A DNA stretch of 46,046 bases, taken from contig SZWC01004690.1 in NCBI GenBank assembly GCA_023375785.1, positions 66,559-112,604 on the forward strand, in the 5' to 3' direction. Below the pieces are notes generated by a model, which ran no database searches, was not told the DNA's origin, and saw only the letters and a program-made list of their open reading frames with translations. A program made the position numbers and the translations under genes. This DNA is from Penium margaritaceum (taxonomy: Eukaryota > Streptophyta > Zygnematophyceae > Desmidiales > Peniaceae). Shown in pieces: positions 1 through 9,382 of the stretch (positions are counted from its first letter, which is position 1; every line of letters begins with the position of its first letter).

Positions 1-117
1 CGACCTGCCCCAGATACCAGCATAGGGAGAATCTCTGGAGCACGAGGGACTTGCCGTCGTAGTGGGGCATCCAGGCGGCGGCGACGCCGCCAGCGCCAGC
101 GCCAGCGAGATGTATTC

Positions 118-602
118 ATGGCCGCAGCCATGTCACCCGCCCTTGGGCCATTGAAAGCGGCGATGGAGGGAGCCCCCACCGGGAGCGAGAGTACTAGCCC
201 AGGGGGTTCCCAGGATAGACTAGAGGAGGCGGGCAGTTCGGGCCGAGAGGGTGCAGGGCAGGGGACAGGAGGGTCGAGATTGGACGACAAACTAAGGGAG
301 GAGCCGAGTAAGGGCTCCCCAGGTGCGAGCGGTTCTGGTGGCGTGGGTGGGGACTACGATGACCCACGACGACGAGGTATGGAGTCCCCACCTACGGATG
401 AGGACGAGGGGGAGGTGAGACAGGAGGAGGAGGTCGTGGAGGAGAAGGGTCGTGGAGGAGAAGGGCCGTAGGGGCAGACCTGGCTCAGGATGGGATGGGC
501 AGAGAGTCCACAGATGGGAGACCTTGTCCACCTTGCCTCCCCTTTTGCCGCGTCCGGGTGAAGATGCGATGTATCCGGCGAGCAAGACGGCAGGACGACC
601 CG
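118..602 (+). pseudogene. LINE copy 1 protein, acidic N-terminal segment
   Basis: A Gly/Ser-rich then Asp/Glu-rich stretch, opening with MAAAMSPALG and reaching a run like EDEGEVRQEEEVVEE, then an Arg-rich stretch (CIRRARRQDDP). The same order is seen in copy 3 at about 16570-17060, which argues that it is coding. A frame change near 470 separates the acidic part from the Arg-rich part, so the gene is broken here. Copia-1 then interrupts it at 602. No enzymatic motif is present; an N-terminal disordered region ahead of a zinc finger is the likely role. The start is uncertain because the upstream region is truncated by the window. Confidence 0.5.
598..602. repeat. Copia-1 target-site duplication, left
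   Basis: ACCCG directly before the TGTTGG start of the 5' LTR; repeated at 6222-6226 directly after the CCAACA end of the 3' LTR. Five bases is the usual size for Ty1/copia integrases. Confidence 0.92.
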
Positions 603-664
603 TGTTGGAGAGATGCTCCTCACCATGGCAGGAGTGACTCCCAAAAGGAACACCAAAAATACAG

Positions 665-740
665 GCCCAAGTGGCTTAGTGGTTAATGATGTCCACCTCC
701 AGAGGCAGGGGCACGGGTTCAACTCCCACAAGACGAATTT
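665..740 (+). promoter_or_regulatory. tRNA-like Pol III internal promoter in Copia-1 5' LTR
   Basis: A-box-like TGGCTTAGTGG at 672-682 and B-box-like GGTTCAACTCC at 716-726. The 44-base spacing is that of a standard class I tRNA (positions 8 and 52). The inner T stem (GGG/CCC around a seven-base loop) can form, but the acceptor stem cannot pair, so this is not a working tRNA gene. The module is shared with the 3' LTR, where the B box is a perfect GGTTCAAGTCC. Activity is inference. Confidence 0.6.
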
Positions 741-1097
741 CTGCCCTGCCTCAAGGGAGGTGGAAAATAGATGCCAGGAAGCTAGCTCAACCTCTACAGT
801 TCCTCCTTGAGTTTCTAGAAGGCTAGGGTAGGGTCCAGGAAGGTGGCACACCTTCTAGAAGGGGTGACTTGTCCTACAAGGCATCCAGAGGTGTCTTGGT
901 CTTTTGGATACCTTCCCTCCTACTAGAAGCAAGCTGAGGAATCTAGGAAGGGGCAGAAGCTTCTAGAAGAGGGAAGGGATGCCTTCCTAGGTGGGAGAAA
1001 TGATAGCCTACTAAGGGCCACTCTAGAAGTCATAGAAAGTGCTAGGAAGCTTCAAATCTGGCATGCTTTGGTCTTCTTGAAAGCTTAGATCAGTGGC

Positions 1098-1104
1098 TAT
1101 AAAA
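1098..1104 (+). promoter_or_regulatory. TATA box of Copia-1 5' LTR
   Basis: TATAAAA, about 200 bases before the LTR end and followed some 30-40 bases on by a poly(A)-signal-like region; the 3' LTR has TATAAAG at the same place (6016-6022). This is the expected position for the U3/R boundary. Confidence 0.65.
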
Positions 1105-1339
1105 TGACGGTGCTTGTGAGCCCTGATTAAGAGTTTTTTTCCATTCAATTGAGGCCAAAAATATTGCCAAACTCTCTGACCAGTTTTCTGCCATCCTTGG
1201 AATCAGTTGCCTCCACAGTTTCAGTCTCTCCAAAAACAGTTGGTGGTGTGAACAAGACACTGCTAGGGACCTTCCAGGGTGCACACTCACCCTCAGGCCA
1301 AGAAAGTCTTATGGGCCCACGCCTGTAAAAGGTCCCAAG

Positions 1340-2137
1340 CCAGCTTGTATTCACGCTTCCTACATCAAGGCATTGCCACCAACGAGCAAGAGAGTAGCCG
1401 TACTGTCCATAAGTTTGATTGGTCAGGCTTTTCCTTGTGGAGGTGGCAGTTTGAGGTCTTCCTCGACGACAAAGGACTTCTTGAGCTCGTGAAGGGTGAT
1501 GAGACTGCTCTGCTGGAGACTGCATCGGCTGAGGTGAAGGAGGCATACAAGAAGTGCAACACAAAGACATTGGCACTCCTTGTGTCCGCATTATACCCAC
1601 CACAACTTGGGCATGTCCAAGGATGCACCGTGGCCGCACACGCATGGTCAAAACTCTGCTCCATCTACCAGTCAAGCCATTCACCTCTTCATCTTCAAAT
1701 GGCTCGTCACCCTCTGATCCAACGAAGGTGACAACATCATGGAAATCATGTAGCAGATTGAGTCGCTCGCATCGGAGTGCGTGGCCACTGGTTGGGAGGT
1801 CGACTCTCAGTTGCAATCTATGATCCTCCTTCCGGCCTTGCCGAAAAGTTGGATTCCCATGATCACAATCCTTGGTAGCTGGCCTTCTGATGAGTTGAAA
1901 TACCCGAAGGTTACTGAGTACGTGCGCAATGAGTGGATGCAACAAGGCAGTCAAGAGAGTGTAGCGGCATCCAGTTCTACTTACACGGTTCATCCTCACA
2001 GTCAAGGCCGAGGCAACAAGTGGAAGGGTGCCAAACAGGGCACCAAGAAGGGTGACAAGAAGGGGGAGTGCTTCAACTACAGCAAGGAGGGCCATTATGC
2101 GTGCAACTGCCCCAAAAAGAAGCCAGACCGGTCGTAG
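1340..2137 (+). pseudogene. gag: Copia-1 gag remnant
   Basis: Structural Gag region that would coat the RNA in virus-like particles. The first part reads as a typical copia Gag N-terminus (KFDWSGFSLWRWQFEVFL, then KALLL-type helices). A frameshift near 1700-1780 is followed by a second part that ends in a basic tract and a zinc knuckle. The knuckle reads CFNYSKEGHYACNC, so the second Cys of CX2CX4HX4C is Tyr. No clear ATG begins the frame; the open frame runs in from the LTR. Non-functional because of the frameshift and the lost zinc ligand. Confidence 0.8.
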
Positions 2138-3900
2138 CGGGGTAAGAAGAAAGACGAGCAGGCCCTTATGGCGTACAACTCCACCAACTAGAAGGATCCG
2201 GGAGTTACCGTCATTGACTCTTGATCAGGCCACCACACGCAATGCAACAGGGTGGCATTTGTCACCTACGGCGCCTCGGAGACACGCATGACGCTGGCCA
2301 ATGGCAAAACAAAGGTGGCCGCCGGTGAGGGTAACGTCGGCATTCACTCAATTATGGATGGCAAACCTGTCACGAGCACAATCCACGACGTGCTCCAAAT
2401 GCCCAACTTTGGGGCAAACATGCTCTCCATCAGCCACCTTACCGACAAGGGACTTGAGGTGATCTTCACAAAGAAGGAGGCCGTCATCCGCAAGGAGGGC
2501 AAAGGCGAGGTTATTGCACGCGCCAAGAGAGAGGACGATTTGTACCTGCTACGCACAAAGATCCTCGGCAGCAAGGTGGGGTCCAACGCCGCCAATCTTG
2601 CAACGAAGAATGAAGGAGACCTGGACCTGTGGCACCGCCAACTTTGCCATGTTTCTCCATCAACGGTGAAGGAGATGGCAAAGAGAGAGGTGGTGCGGGG
2701 TCTCCAAATCAGTGGCCTTGATGGAAACAAGGAGATGGTGTGTGAGCCATGCGTCATTGGCCAACGCGGTAGCCGTTTGTGGCAAAGGGGACGCGTGCAT
2801 CAACTAAATTGGAAGTGGTACACACATATGTGTGTGGACCACTTGAGAGCTCCATCAATGGAGTTTGCTACTTCCTCACCTTCATCGACGACCACAGTTG
2901 CAAACTGTACCTCTACCTCATGAAGCGGAAGAGCAAAGTCCTTGCATGCATGCAAGAGTTTGTAGCAGATGTGGAGCGGCAGACAGAGTTGAAGGTGAAG
3001 GCATTCCATAGTGACAACGGTGGTGAATATGCGGGTTGCCTTGGGTGCATGTAGAGCAAGGGGATTGAGTGGCAGAAAACAACTCCACACTCCCCGCAGT
3101 AGAATGGTGTTGCAGAGAGAGCAAATCGCACAATCCTTAACATGGTGCAATTCATGTTGAGCGACGCTGGCCTTGCACAACGGTATTGGGCGGAGGCGAC
3201 ACGGACAACGGCATACATAATGAACCTTACACCGTCCAAGCCGTTGAAGGACAAGGAGAGTAAGGCGTGGAAGATACCACAAGAGGTGTGGAGTGGGAGG
3301 AAGCCGACGGTGGGTCACCTCCGCATGTTTGGTTGTCTTGCACACGCTGTGGTATAGGCACATTAGGGACGGAGCAAGCTGGACCCACGAATCCGCCGGT
3401 GTGTTTTCCTTGGGTATGAGAGCGGAAGCAAGGCGTACCGGCTCTTTTACCCAAAGGGGCAGTAGATTGTGCAGAGTTGCGACGTCACGTTCGACAAGAA
3501 AAGCCGTTGGATAGACAAGGAGGCACGTCTTTCCAAGAGGGGGGAGTGGTTACCACTCCTTGAGGTGGAGACGCCGGAGGACGTGAATGAGGGTGACGTC
3601 GTCGCAACGGTACCCCCGAGGAGGATCGCCCAAGGGATGGACGAGCGGCATTATTCGTTCCGGCCAGTTCGAATGAGGAACCCGAAGCACCGGAGATAGA
3701 CCTGGAGGTGGGGAGTCGATCGATGTCTCCAAGGTCTCCTAGAGAGGGGGAGCAGGCGATTGTAGAGGATGGCGCCAAAAAGGGACAGCAACAACAACAA
3801 CCGCTTCAACAGCCCCGCACAAGCAGCCATGTGTGAAGAAGGAAAAAGAGGTACGATGCCGACAAGGGCATTTGGAGTGGGTTTTCACAAGCCTTCTTCA
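2138..3900 (+). pseudogene. pol: Copia-1 protease and integrase remnant
   Basis: The protease active-site region near 2210 reads VIDS, then a TGA stop, then SGHH. Next come copia landmarks (DVLQMPNFGANMLSIS), the GAG-pre-integrase/HHCC zinc region (LWHRQLCHVS ... CEPCVIGQ) and the integrase core. The first catalytic Asp, expected in HTDVCGP, is Tyr (TAT, 2827-2829). The second Asp is present in FHSDNGGEY and the Glu in NGVAERANRT (about 3105-3130). TAG stops occur at 3052, 3100, 3355, 3364 and 3463, nearly all where Gln is expected, plus a frameshift near 2760. The integrase C-terminus (RRCVFLGY, then CDVTFDKKS) is recognisable to about 3700. Confidence 0.88.
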
Positions 3901-3920
3901 CGCAAGAGGAGCCTCAATCT

Positions 3921-4673
3921 GTGAAGGAGGCACTACAGCAGAAGGATGGGGCTGAGTGGGAGGGAGAAATAAAATCTGAGCTTGCCTCCCACATGGAGAA
4001 CGGTAATTGGGAGCTGGTTGGTCGGCCGGAGGGCGAGAAAGTTATTGGCTCCGAGTGGATCTTCCAGAAGAAGCTCACCAATGAGGGGGAGGTGGAGCGG
4101 TACAAGGCGCGGCTTGTGGCAAAAGGGTATGCCCAAAGAAAATGGGAGCACTACGATGAGACCTTTGCACCAGTTGCCAAGTTTGCCTCCATCCGCACTA
4201 TTCTCTCGGTAGCAGCGGCACGCGACTACAAAATCCACCAAATGGACGTCAAAACTGCGTTCCTCAATGACGACCTTGACAAGGAAGTCTACATGGAGGT
4301 GCCAGAGGGGATGGATGCACCGCAAGGGAAGGTGTGCCGACCTCGCAAGGCGCTCTATGGATTGAAGCAAGCTCTGCTCATGTGGGACCTCAAAATAGAC
4401 AGTTTCATGGGTGAGCTTGGCTTCAAGTGTTGCGAGGCGGATCACGGCGTGTACATGCATAAGCTGCCGGGGCTCCACCAAATTGCCATCCTCTATGCGG
4501 ATGACCTCATCCTTGTGTCTTCGAATGAGCATGAGCTTAAAATCCTGAAGAAACAGCTTTGCGGCCGATTCAAGATGACAGACATGGGCGAGCTTGACTA
4601 CTACCTAGGCATCACCATTGAGAGGGATCGCAAAGCACGCACGCTGGAGATGGGGCAAGCAAAATATGTGTAG
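3921..4673 (+). pseudogene. pol: Copia-1 reverse transcriptase domain
   Basis: About 250 residues, open throughout: the RVT_2 family domain of copia Pol. Visible landmarks are GSEWIFQKK, ARLVAKGYAQ, the first catalytic Asp in HQMDVKTAFL (about residues 107-116), ALYGLKQA and an intact YADD box at residues 192-195. It ends at a TAG (4671) where family members read Gln (KYVQEV). It copies element RNA into cDNA inside particles. The domain looks intact, but it sits in a Pol broken on both sides, so I call it a pseudogene segment. Confidence 0.92.
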
Positions 4674-4676
4674 GAG

Positions 4677-5420
4677 GTGCTCTGCCGCTACAACATGGAG
4701 GAGTGTAACCCCATTGGCACGCCTATGACAACGGCATGTGAGCTTAGCTCGAGCATGGGCCCAAACACGGAGGACGAGAAGGAGGAGATGGCTGAAGTAC
4801 CGTACCAGTCCGCAGTTGGCAGCATAATGTATGCCATCGTGGCAACACAGCCTGATCTTGCCTTTGCCAAAGGACAAGTGAGCCGCTATGTTGCTGATCC
4901 GGGGCCGCTACATTGGCAAGCAGTCAAGAGAATCCTCCGCTATTTGAAGACGACGACACAGTCGCGACTTGTGTTTGGAGGGGGAGCTTGGACTGACTCC
5001 CTCGAACTGGTTGGCTACTCTGTCGCTGACTGGGCAGGTGATGTTGATGACCGCAAGTCAACATCGGGCTATGTTTTTGTGCTTGGTGGTGCAGCGGTGT
5101 TTTGGGCAAGCCGAAAGCAGAACTGTGTGGCTCTGTCCAGCACCGAGGCGGAATGTATTGCGCTCGCATAAGCCGCAAAGGAGGCGCTATGGCTACGGCG
5201 ATTGCTCAAGGAGATTGGAGTGTTGCAAAAGAAGCCGATGGCGCTCAACGTTGACAACATGAGTGCCATCAGCCTGACCAAAAACCCTGTGCTACACCGG
5301 AGGACCAAGCACATAAAGATCAGGCATCATTTTGCACTTGACCTTGTTGCAAAGGGTGATGTGGTGCTTGTCCACTGTGGCACAAAGCACATGCTTGCTG
5401 ATGCCATGACAAAGGCGTAA
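4677..5420 (+). pseudogene. pol: Copia-1 RNase H domain
   Basis: Continues directly after the TAG at 4671. It contains the link between RT and RNase H (GTPMTTACEL, YQSAVGSIMY, ATQPDLAFA) and the copia RNase H, with acidic residues in SVADWAGD, TEAECIALA and NVDNMSA. One TAA stop interrupts it at 5169-5171. The C-terminus (KHMLADAMTKA) ends at a natural stop about 100 bases before the polypurine tract, as normal for the family. RNase H removes the RNA strand and frees the polypurine primer. Confidence 0.9.
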
Positions 5421-5517
5421 CCCAAGGACAGGCATGATGCTTCCTGCATGGAGCTTGGGCTTTCTCAAGCCTCTTGAGTTGCAGGTTGAGCATGGACAAC
5501 TGCCATGGGTGACGCGC

Positions 5518-5528
5518 AAGGGGGAGAT
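5518..5528 (+). promoter_or_regulatory. Copia-1 polypurine tract
   Basis: AGGGGGAGA directly before the 3' LTR start TGTTGG; it primes plus-strand DNA synthesis in LTR elements. Confidence 0.85.
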
Positions 5529-6221
5529 TGTTGGAGAGATGCTCCTCACCATGGCAGGAGTGACTCCAAAAAGGAACACAAAAAAGACAAGCCCAACTGG
5601 CTTAGTGGTTAATGATTTCCACCTCCAGAAGCAGGGGCACGGGTTCAAGTCCCATAAGATGAATTTCTGCCCTGCCTCAAGGGAGGTGGAAAATAGATGC
5701 TAGGAAGCTAGCTCAATCTCTAGAGTCCTTCCTTGAGTTTCTAGAAGGTGTACCACGAAGGTGGCACATCTTCTAGAAGGGGTGACTTGTCCTACATTGC
5801 ATCTAGAGGTGTCTTGGTCTTCTTGATACCTTCCTTCCTACTTGAAGCAAGCTAAGGAATATAGGAAGGGGCAGAAGCTTCTAGAGGAGGGAAGGGATGC
5901 CTTCCTAGGTGGGAATAAGGAAAACCTACCAAGGGCCACTCTAGAAGTCATAGAATCTGCTAGGAAGCTTCACATTTGGCATGCTTTGGTATTCTGGAAA
6001 GCTTAGATCAGTGTGTATAAAGTGCCACTGCTTGTGAGCCCTGAATAAGAGTTTATTTCCAGTCAATTGAGGCCAAAACTATTGCCACACCCTCTGATCA
6101 GTTTTCTGCCATCGTTGGAACCAGTTGCCTCCACAATTTCAGTCTCTCCAAAAACAGTTGGTGGTATGAACCAGCCACAGCTAGGGACCCTCCAGGGTGC
6201 ACACTCACCCTCAGGCCAACA
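5529..6221 (+). repeat. Copia-1 3' LTR
   Basis: 693 bases, TGTTGG to CCAACA. TATAAAG at 6016-6022 and AATAAG at 6044-6049 mark the probable promoter and polyadenylation signals. Full-length match to 603-1303. Confidence 0.94.
5591..5667 (+). promoter_or_regulatory. tRNA-like Pol III internal promoter in Copia-1 3' LTR
   Basis: TGGCTTAGTGG at 5598-5608 and GGTTCAAGTCC at 5642-5652, again 44 bases apart. The B box matches the GGTTCRANTCC consensus. The T arm pairs slightly better here than in the 5' LTR copy. Confidence 0.6.
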
Positions 6222-6226
6222 ACCCG
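6222..6226. repeat. Copia-1 target-site duplication, right
   Basis: ACCCG, identical to 598-602, immediately after the LTR end. After it the LINE copy 1 sequence resumes. Confidence 0.92.
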
Positions 6227-7523
6227 AGGATGAGTGCTCCAGAGGAAAGTCCGGATGAGGAGGGCACGACAGAGGTTCGACTAGCGGTTGAGATCTCGAG
6301 AGGATGGAGTGGGTGCCCCCAAGGCCCTTGAAGTCTAGGTAGGAGCAGAGGCAGCTGTCGACAACAAGGAGAGAGCGGGGACGGAGGCAGAGGGCACAAC
6401 CGCCGGGAATCTACAGGCACGTGAGCCGATGAGAGTTTATGCGATCTTTGATTGAGGACCACCTTGGCGATGTCCGTGGATGGGATGCGGCTTTGAGGGG
6501 CGGTCACAGCACTCTCGGCGCTCCCACTGGTACCACAGCCATCGTAGGTGGTGCTTTTAGTATGCTCTACCGGGGATTCAACAGCGGCGGGTAGACCCGA
6601 CCCCAGAGGTACAGGTGTGGGAGGTACAGAGTGACTGCCCGATCGGGAGTTATGCGGCGAGTACGGCGGAGGCGGCGGAGCGGCAGGCATGGCTGGCCGA
6701 GCGCCGGGCGTCAGGAGGGATGGCTGATCAGGTGTATGGGTTGGCGGGGTGGCAGGCAGAGTGGCGATGGAGATGTCAAGTGAGGCAGTTACAATAGGAG
6801 GCTCGACGCCTCCGACGCCAGCAGTACGATGCGGGCCGGCGCGTGCAAGATCGTCTCGCACGGGAGGCTCTGAGTAGTGAGGGAGGGGGCGAGCTATCCC
6901 AGGAGCGCGAGATGGGAGCTGGGGACTTGGCTGAGGCTGAGGGGAGGACAGGTGGCACACCGGCCCCCAACGCGGCACCGGCACCAGCCCCAAGAGCACG
7001 GGGGAAGGCCAGTCCAGGAGAGGAGGAGCAGACACGTATTGTAGTGGAGGAGTTCCTCTGTAAGTAGTTTCCCCAGAAAGCAGGTGAGGAGTATGGCGCA
7101 AGGAGAGTTACAAGAGCAAGTGCGGACCCCTCACGCTAGAATCCACAGACGAAGTCACGGGGTGGCATGAGGGGGACAGGTGGTGACAGATATCCGAATG
7201 CTGGACCAGCCCGTGCCCGGGAGGTGGTCGGACCACGTGTGGGCCAGGCTAGGTCAAGTACAGGAGGCGGGGGCACCGGCAGGTTGATGGGACAGGCATG
7301 TCACAAGGACGTTGGTCGCGAGGATGCCGATGGGGGACTACAACCGCAATCCTTGGGACAACCCCTCTTGGCGCTACCACCCCCAGAGGCTAGTAGAATT
7401 CCTCCTCAGATGAGAGGGGATACCATATCGCCAACTCGGAGTACACAGGGTGTGGCAGCCCAGGATCAGACGAAACACAGGAGTGAGGACCGATCACGAC
7501 GTAGGGTCCCCGTTGGTCCCTGA
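6227..7523 (+). pseudogene. LINE copy 1 protein: C2H2 finger and coiled-coil segment
   Basis: The reading frame shifts several times but can be followed against copy 3. A C2H2 finger is clear at about 6460-6545: CPWMGCGFEGRSQHS followed by RRSHWYHSH, i.e. C-X4-C, a 12-residue loop, then His ligands. In R2-type elements such N-terminal fingers bind the target DNA. Next is a long Ala/Arg/Gln-rich helix (AAERQAWLAERRA ... RRVQDRLAREALS, about 6655-6880) that looks coiled-coil. Then comes a Pro/Ala-rich linker to about 7060 and a Gly/Arg-rich part to 7523. Stops include TAG or TGA where Gln or Arg is likely. Confidence 0.65.
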
Positions 7524-9382
7524 GTTGGTGGTGGTGGCGCGGCAGTGGCATCGGAGCAGCAGCAAGAGGACGAGTGTTGGCGCCATCAGCAGGAGGAGAT
7601 CCGACAGCAGCGGCGACAGTACCAGGTCAGCAGAGGGGAGAGCCCTTGCAACAACAGGCCTCACATCAGCAGCATTAGGATGCGCCAGGTCAGGCCGGAC
7701 CACCACAGGGGAGGGAGGCACTAGCCCAAAGCCAAAAGGATGGGACACCAGTGCAGGACCCGTAGGAGTTGCAGCCCCAGCGACAGCACGCCAAGCGGCA
7801 TTAGCAGCAGACCCAGCACCAGTAGCAGGCTCAGCAACGGCATCAACAGACGCGACAGCAGCAGCAGCATCAGGCCCAGCGGTCTCAACAGCAGCAGCCA
7901 GCTCATCAGCAGTACCAGGGTACACAGGGGCAGCAGCCGTAGCAGGCACGCATGGGGGGTGGGGGGGGGAGAGGAGCAGGGGGTTGCGGAGAGGGAGGGA
8001 CAAAGGTGGGAGCAACTGTGGCGTTGGGCAGAGGGGGTAGAATGGGGGCGTCTTGTGGACCGGAGATGCTTCCTCCGCACATGCTATCACGGATCCCTGT
8101 TGGCGCCTTGGATGCGGTGTGTGTGGCAATGGGAGTGCCCCTATTCCGATGCGCAGAGCGGCCAGAGGAGGCTACGAGACCCCTCCTCCTCCAGGCGATG
8201 CCTAGACTCATCCTGAGGGTACGCCCTACGCATCGGCGGGAGTCCGACCCGAATTGGATGAGAGGCCTAGCGACGAGGTTTCAGGCTCGGGACTGGGAGG
8301 AGTTGTGGCAAGAGGTTGTGGCTCATGCATGGGTAGCGGGGCGCCCGGCTCCACCACGACGACTACGACCTTCGGAGGCAGAGATTCAGGGACAGCGAAT
8401 ACAGAGGGTCGTGACGTGTTTTCAGCAGGGAAGTATGTCCAAAGCGTGACACACCTTGGCGGACTCAGCCCTAGCCCCTCCCGGCCCAACTGTCCTAGAG
8501 CAGCTTAGGGCAAAGCATCCGGAGGCAGAGCGGCCGATCCCGACTTGGGTGGCAGAGATGGCACGCCTTGCGCCTGCAGGAGTATCGGACATTGACGGTG
8601 TGCGCCAAGCTCTCCTTGATAGCAGCCGCGGTTTCGAAGCTGGGCCATCGGGTTTGACGTTGGATCACCTATTCCAGGTGGTGGTGGGAGACGAGAGACT
8701 AACACGGATGCTTGCCCGATTCATGGCGGGGATTTGCCGAGGTTGTCTGCACCCGATGGCACGGAGATTCATGGCAGCGCGCAGGCTCATTGCTTTGGCC
8801 AAGCCCGATGGGGGGGTTTGGCCCATCGTAGTGGGAGAGGCATTGTGGTGGCAAGTAGCACGGTGGATGGTCACTACTGAGCACCGAGAGATGCAGGCGG
8901 CTATGGCTCTGGATAAGCAGACAATGGGGGTGAAAGCAAGAGGAGACACATTTGTGCACACTATATCGGAGCAATTGGATGCACGTCCGGATTGGGGATT
9001 ACTGAGCATTGATGTCCAGAACGCGTACAACTCAGTTGAGCGCGTGACGAGTTTTGAGTCACTCCGGGATCAGGGCTTTGCTTGTCTCATCCCCGTGCTG
9101 GCCCTCTTCTACGATCAGCTTTCGGACTTGTACTACCAAGGAGGGGCTAAACCGGCGGTTCTATGGTCAGAGAGGGGGGTTCGCAAGGGAGACCCGATAG
9201 GCCCGTTCTTATATGCACTGACACAGCAGGGTGCTCTAGAGGTGGCTCAGGCAGCAACGGCAGATGGTGGGCAGGTCATGGCATACTTGGATGACACTTA
9301 CCTGATGGGGCCGGCGGCAGTATTGGAGGCGGGATTCATAGCGCTGCAAGCTAGGTTGGCAGCTATTGGGATGGAGGTCTAG
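7524..9382 (+). pseudogene. LINE copy 1 protein: Gln-rich linker and reverse transcriptase
   Basis: From about 7800 one frame reads Gln-rich (QQQQHQAQRSQQQQ), then a Gly-rich stretch, then continues in the same frame through a TGA at 8447 into an open RT region. RT landmarks, numbered from 8456: LIALAKPDGG (111-120), catalytic Asp in LLSIDVQNAYNSV (Asp 186), GVRKGDPIGP (241-250) and YLDD (277-280). These are the motifs of non-LTR RTs, with the GVRQGDP-type box. The frame ends at TAG 9380, where Gln is expected (MEV-stop-PHKSQ). Both catalytic Asp sites are intact. Confidence 0.85.

Larger units (their letters stand above)
1..602 (+). mobile_element. RT-RLE LINE copy 1, left part (cut by window edge)
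   Basis: This segment is homologous to about 16450-17060 in LINE copy 3 and continues after the Copia-1 insertion at 6227. The join is exact: the left flank ends in ACCCG, the right flank resumes with ACCCG, and copy 3 reads straight through the equivalent place near 17050. The 5' end of this copy lies outside the window. It encodes the acidic N-terminal part of the LINE protein. Homology to copy 3 is read by eye and is clear over several hundred bases. Confidence 0.75.
603..1303 (+). repeat. Copia-1 5' LTR
   Basis: About 701 bases, starting TGTTGG and ending CCAAGA (the matching end of the 3' LTR is CCAACA). It carries a tRNA-like promoter module near its start and a TATA box at 1098, and aligns along its whole length with 5529-6221. 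Confidence 0.93.
603..6221 (+). mobile_element. Copia-1, complete Ty1/copia retrotransposon
   Basis: A 5.6-kb element with LTRs 603-1303 and 5529-6221, TSD ACCCG, a polypurine tract, and the domain order Gag, protease, integrase, RT, RNase H, which defines Ty1/copia. It is inserted in the coding region of LINE copy 1. The two LTRs differ at roughly one base in ten over their last 215 bases, and the genes carry many stops, so the insertion is not recent. No tRNA-Met-type primer site (TGGTATCAGA) follows the 5' LTR; the primer is unrecognised. Confidence 0.95.

Noticed and set aside
603..700. tRNA-Met primer site for Copia-1
   Set aside because: I looked for TGGTATCAGA after 1303 and found none, so no PBS is called for that element.
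665..740. Functional tRNA gene
   Set aside because: A and B boxes fit, but the acceptor stem cannot pair and the anticodon arm is poor; it is a tRNA-like promoter module only.
1145..2095. Minus-strand frame of 316 codons
   Set aside because: It lies antisense to Copia-1 gag, includes LTR sequence and has no domain; the plus strand has clear Gag features.
7450..8129. Long Ala/Ser-rich plus frame and overlapping Pro/Leu-rich minus frame
   Set aside because: Both are shadows of a CAG-repeat-like stretch. The Gln-rich frame is the one that runs on into the LINE RT.
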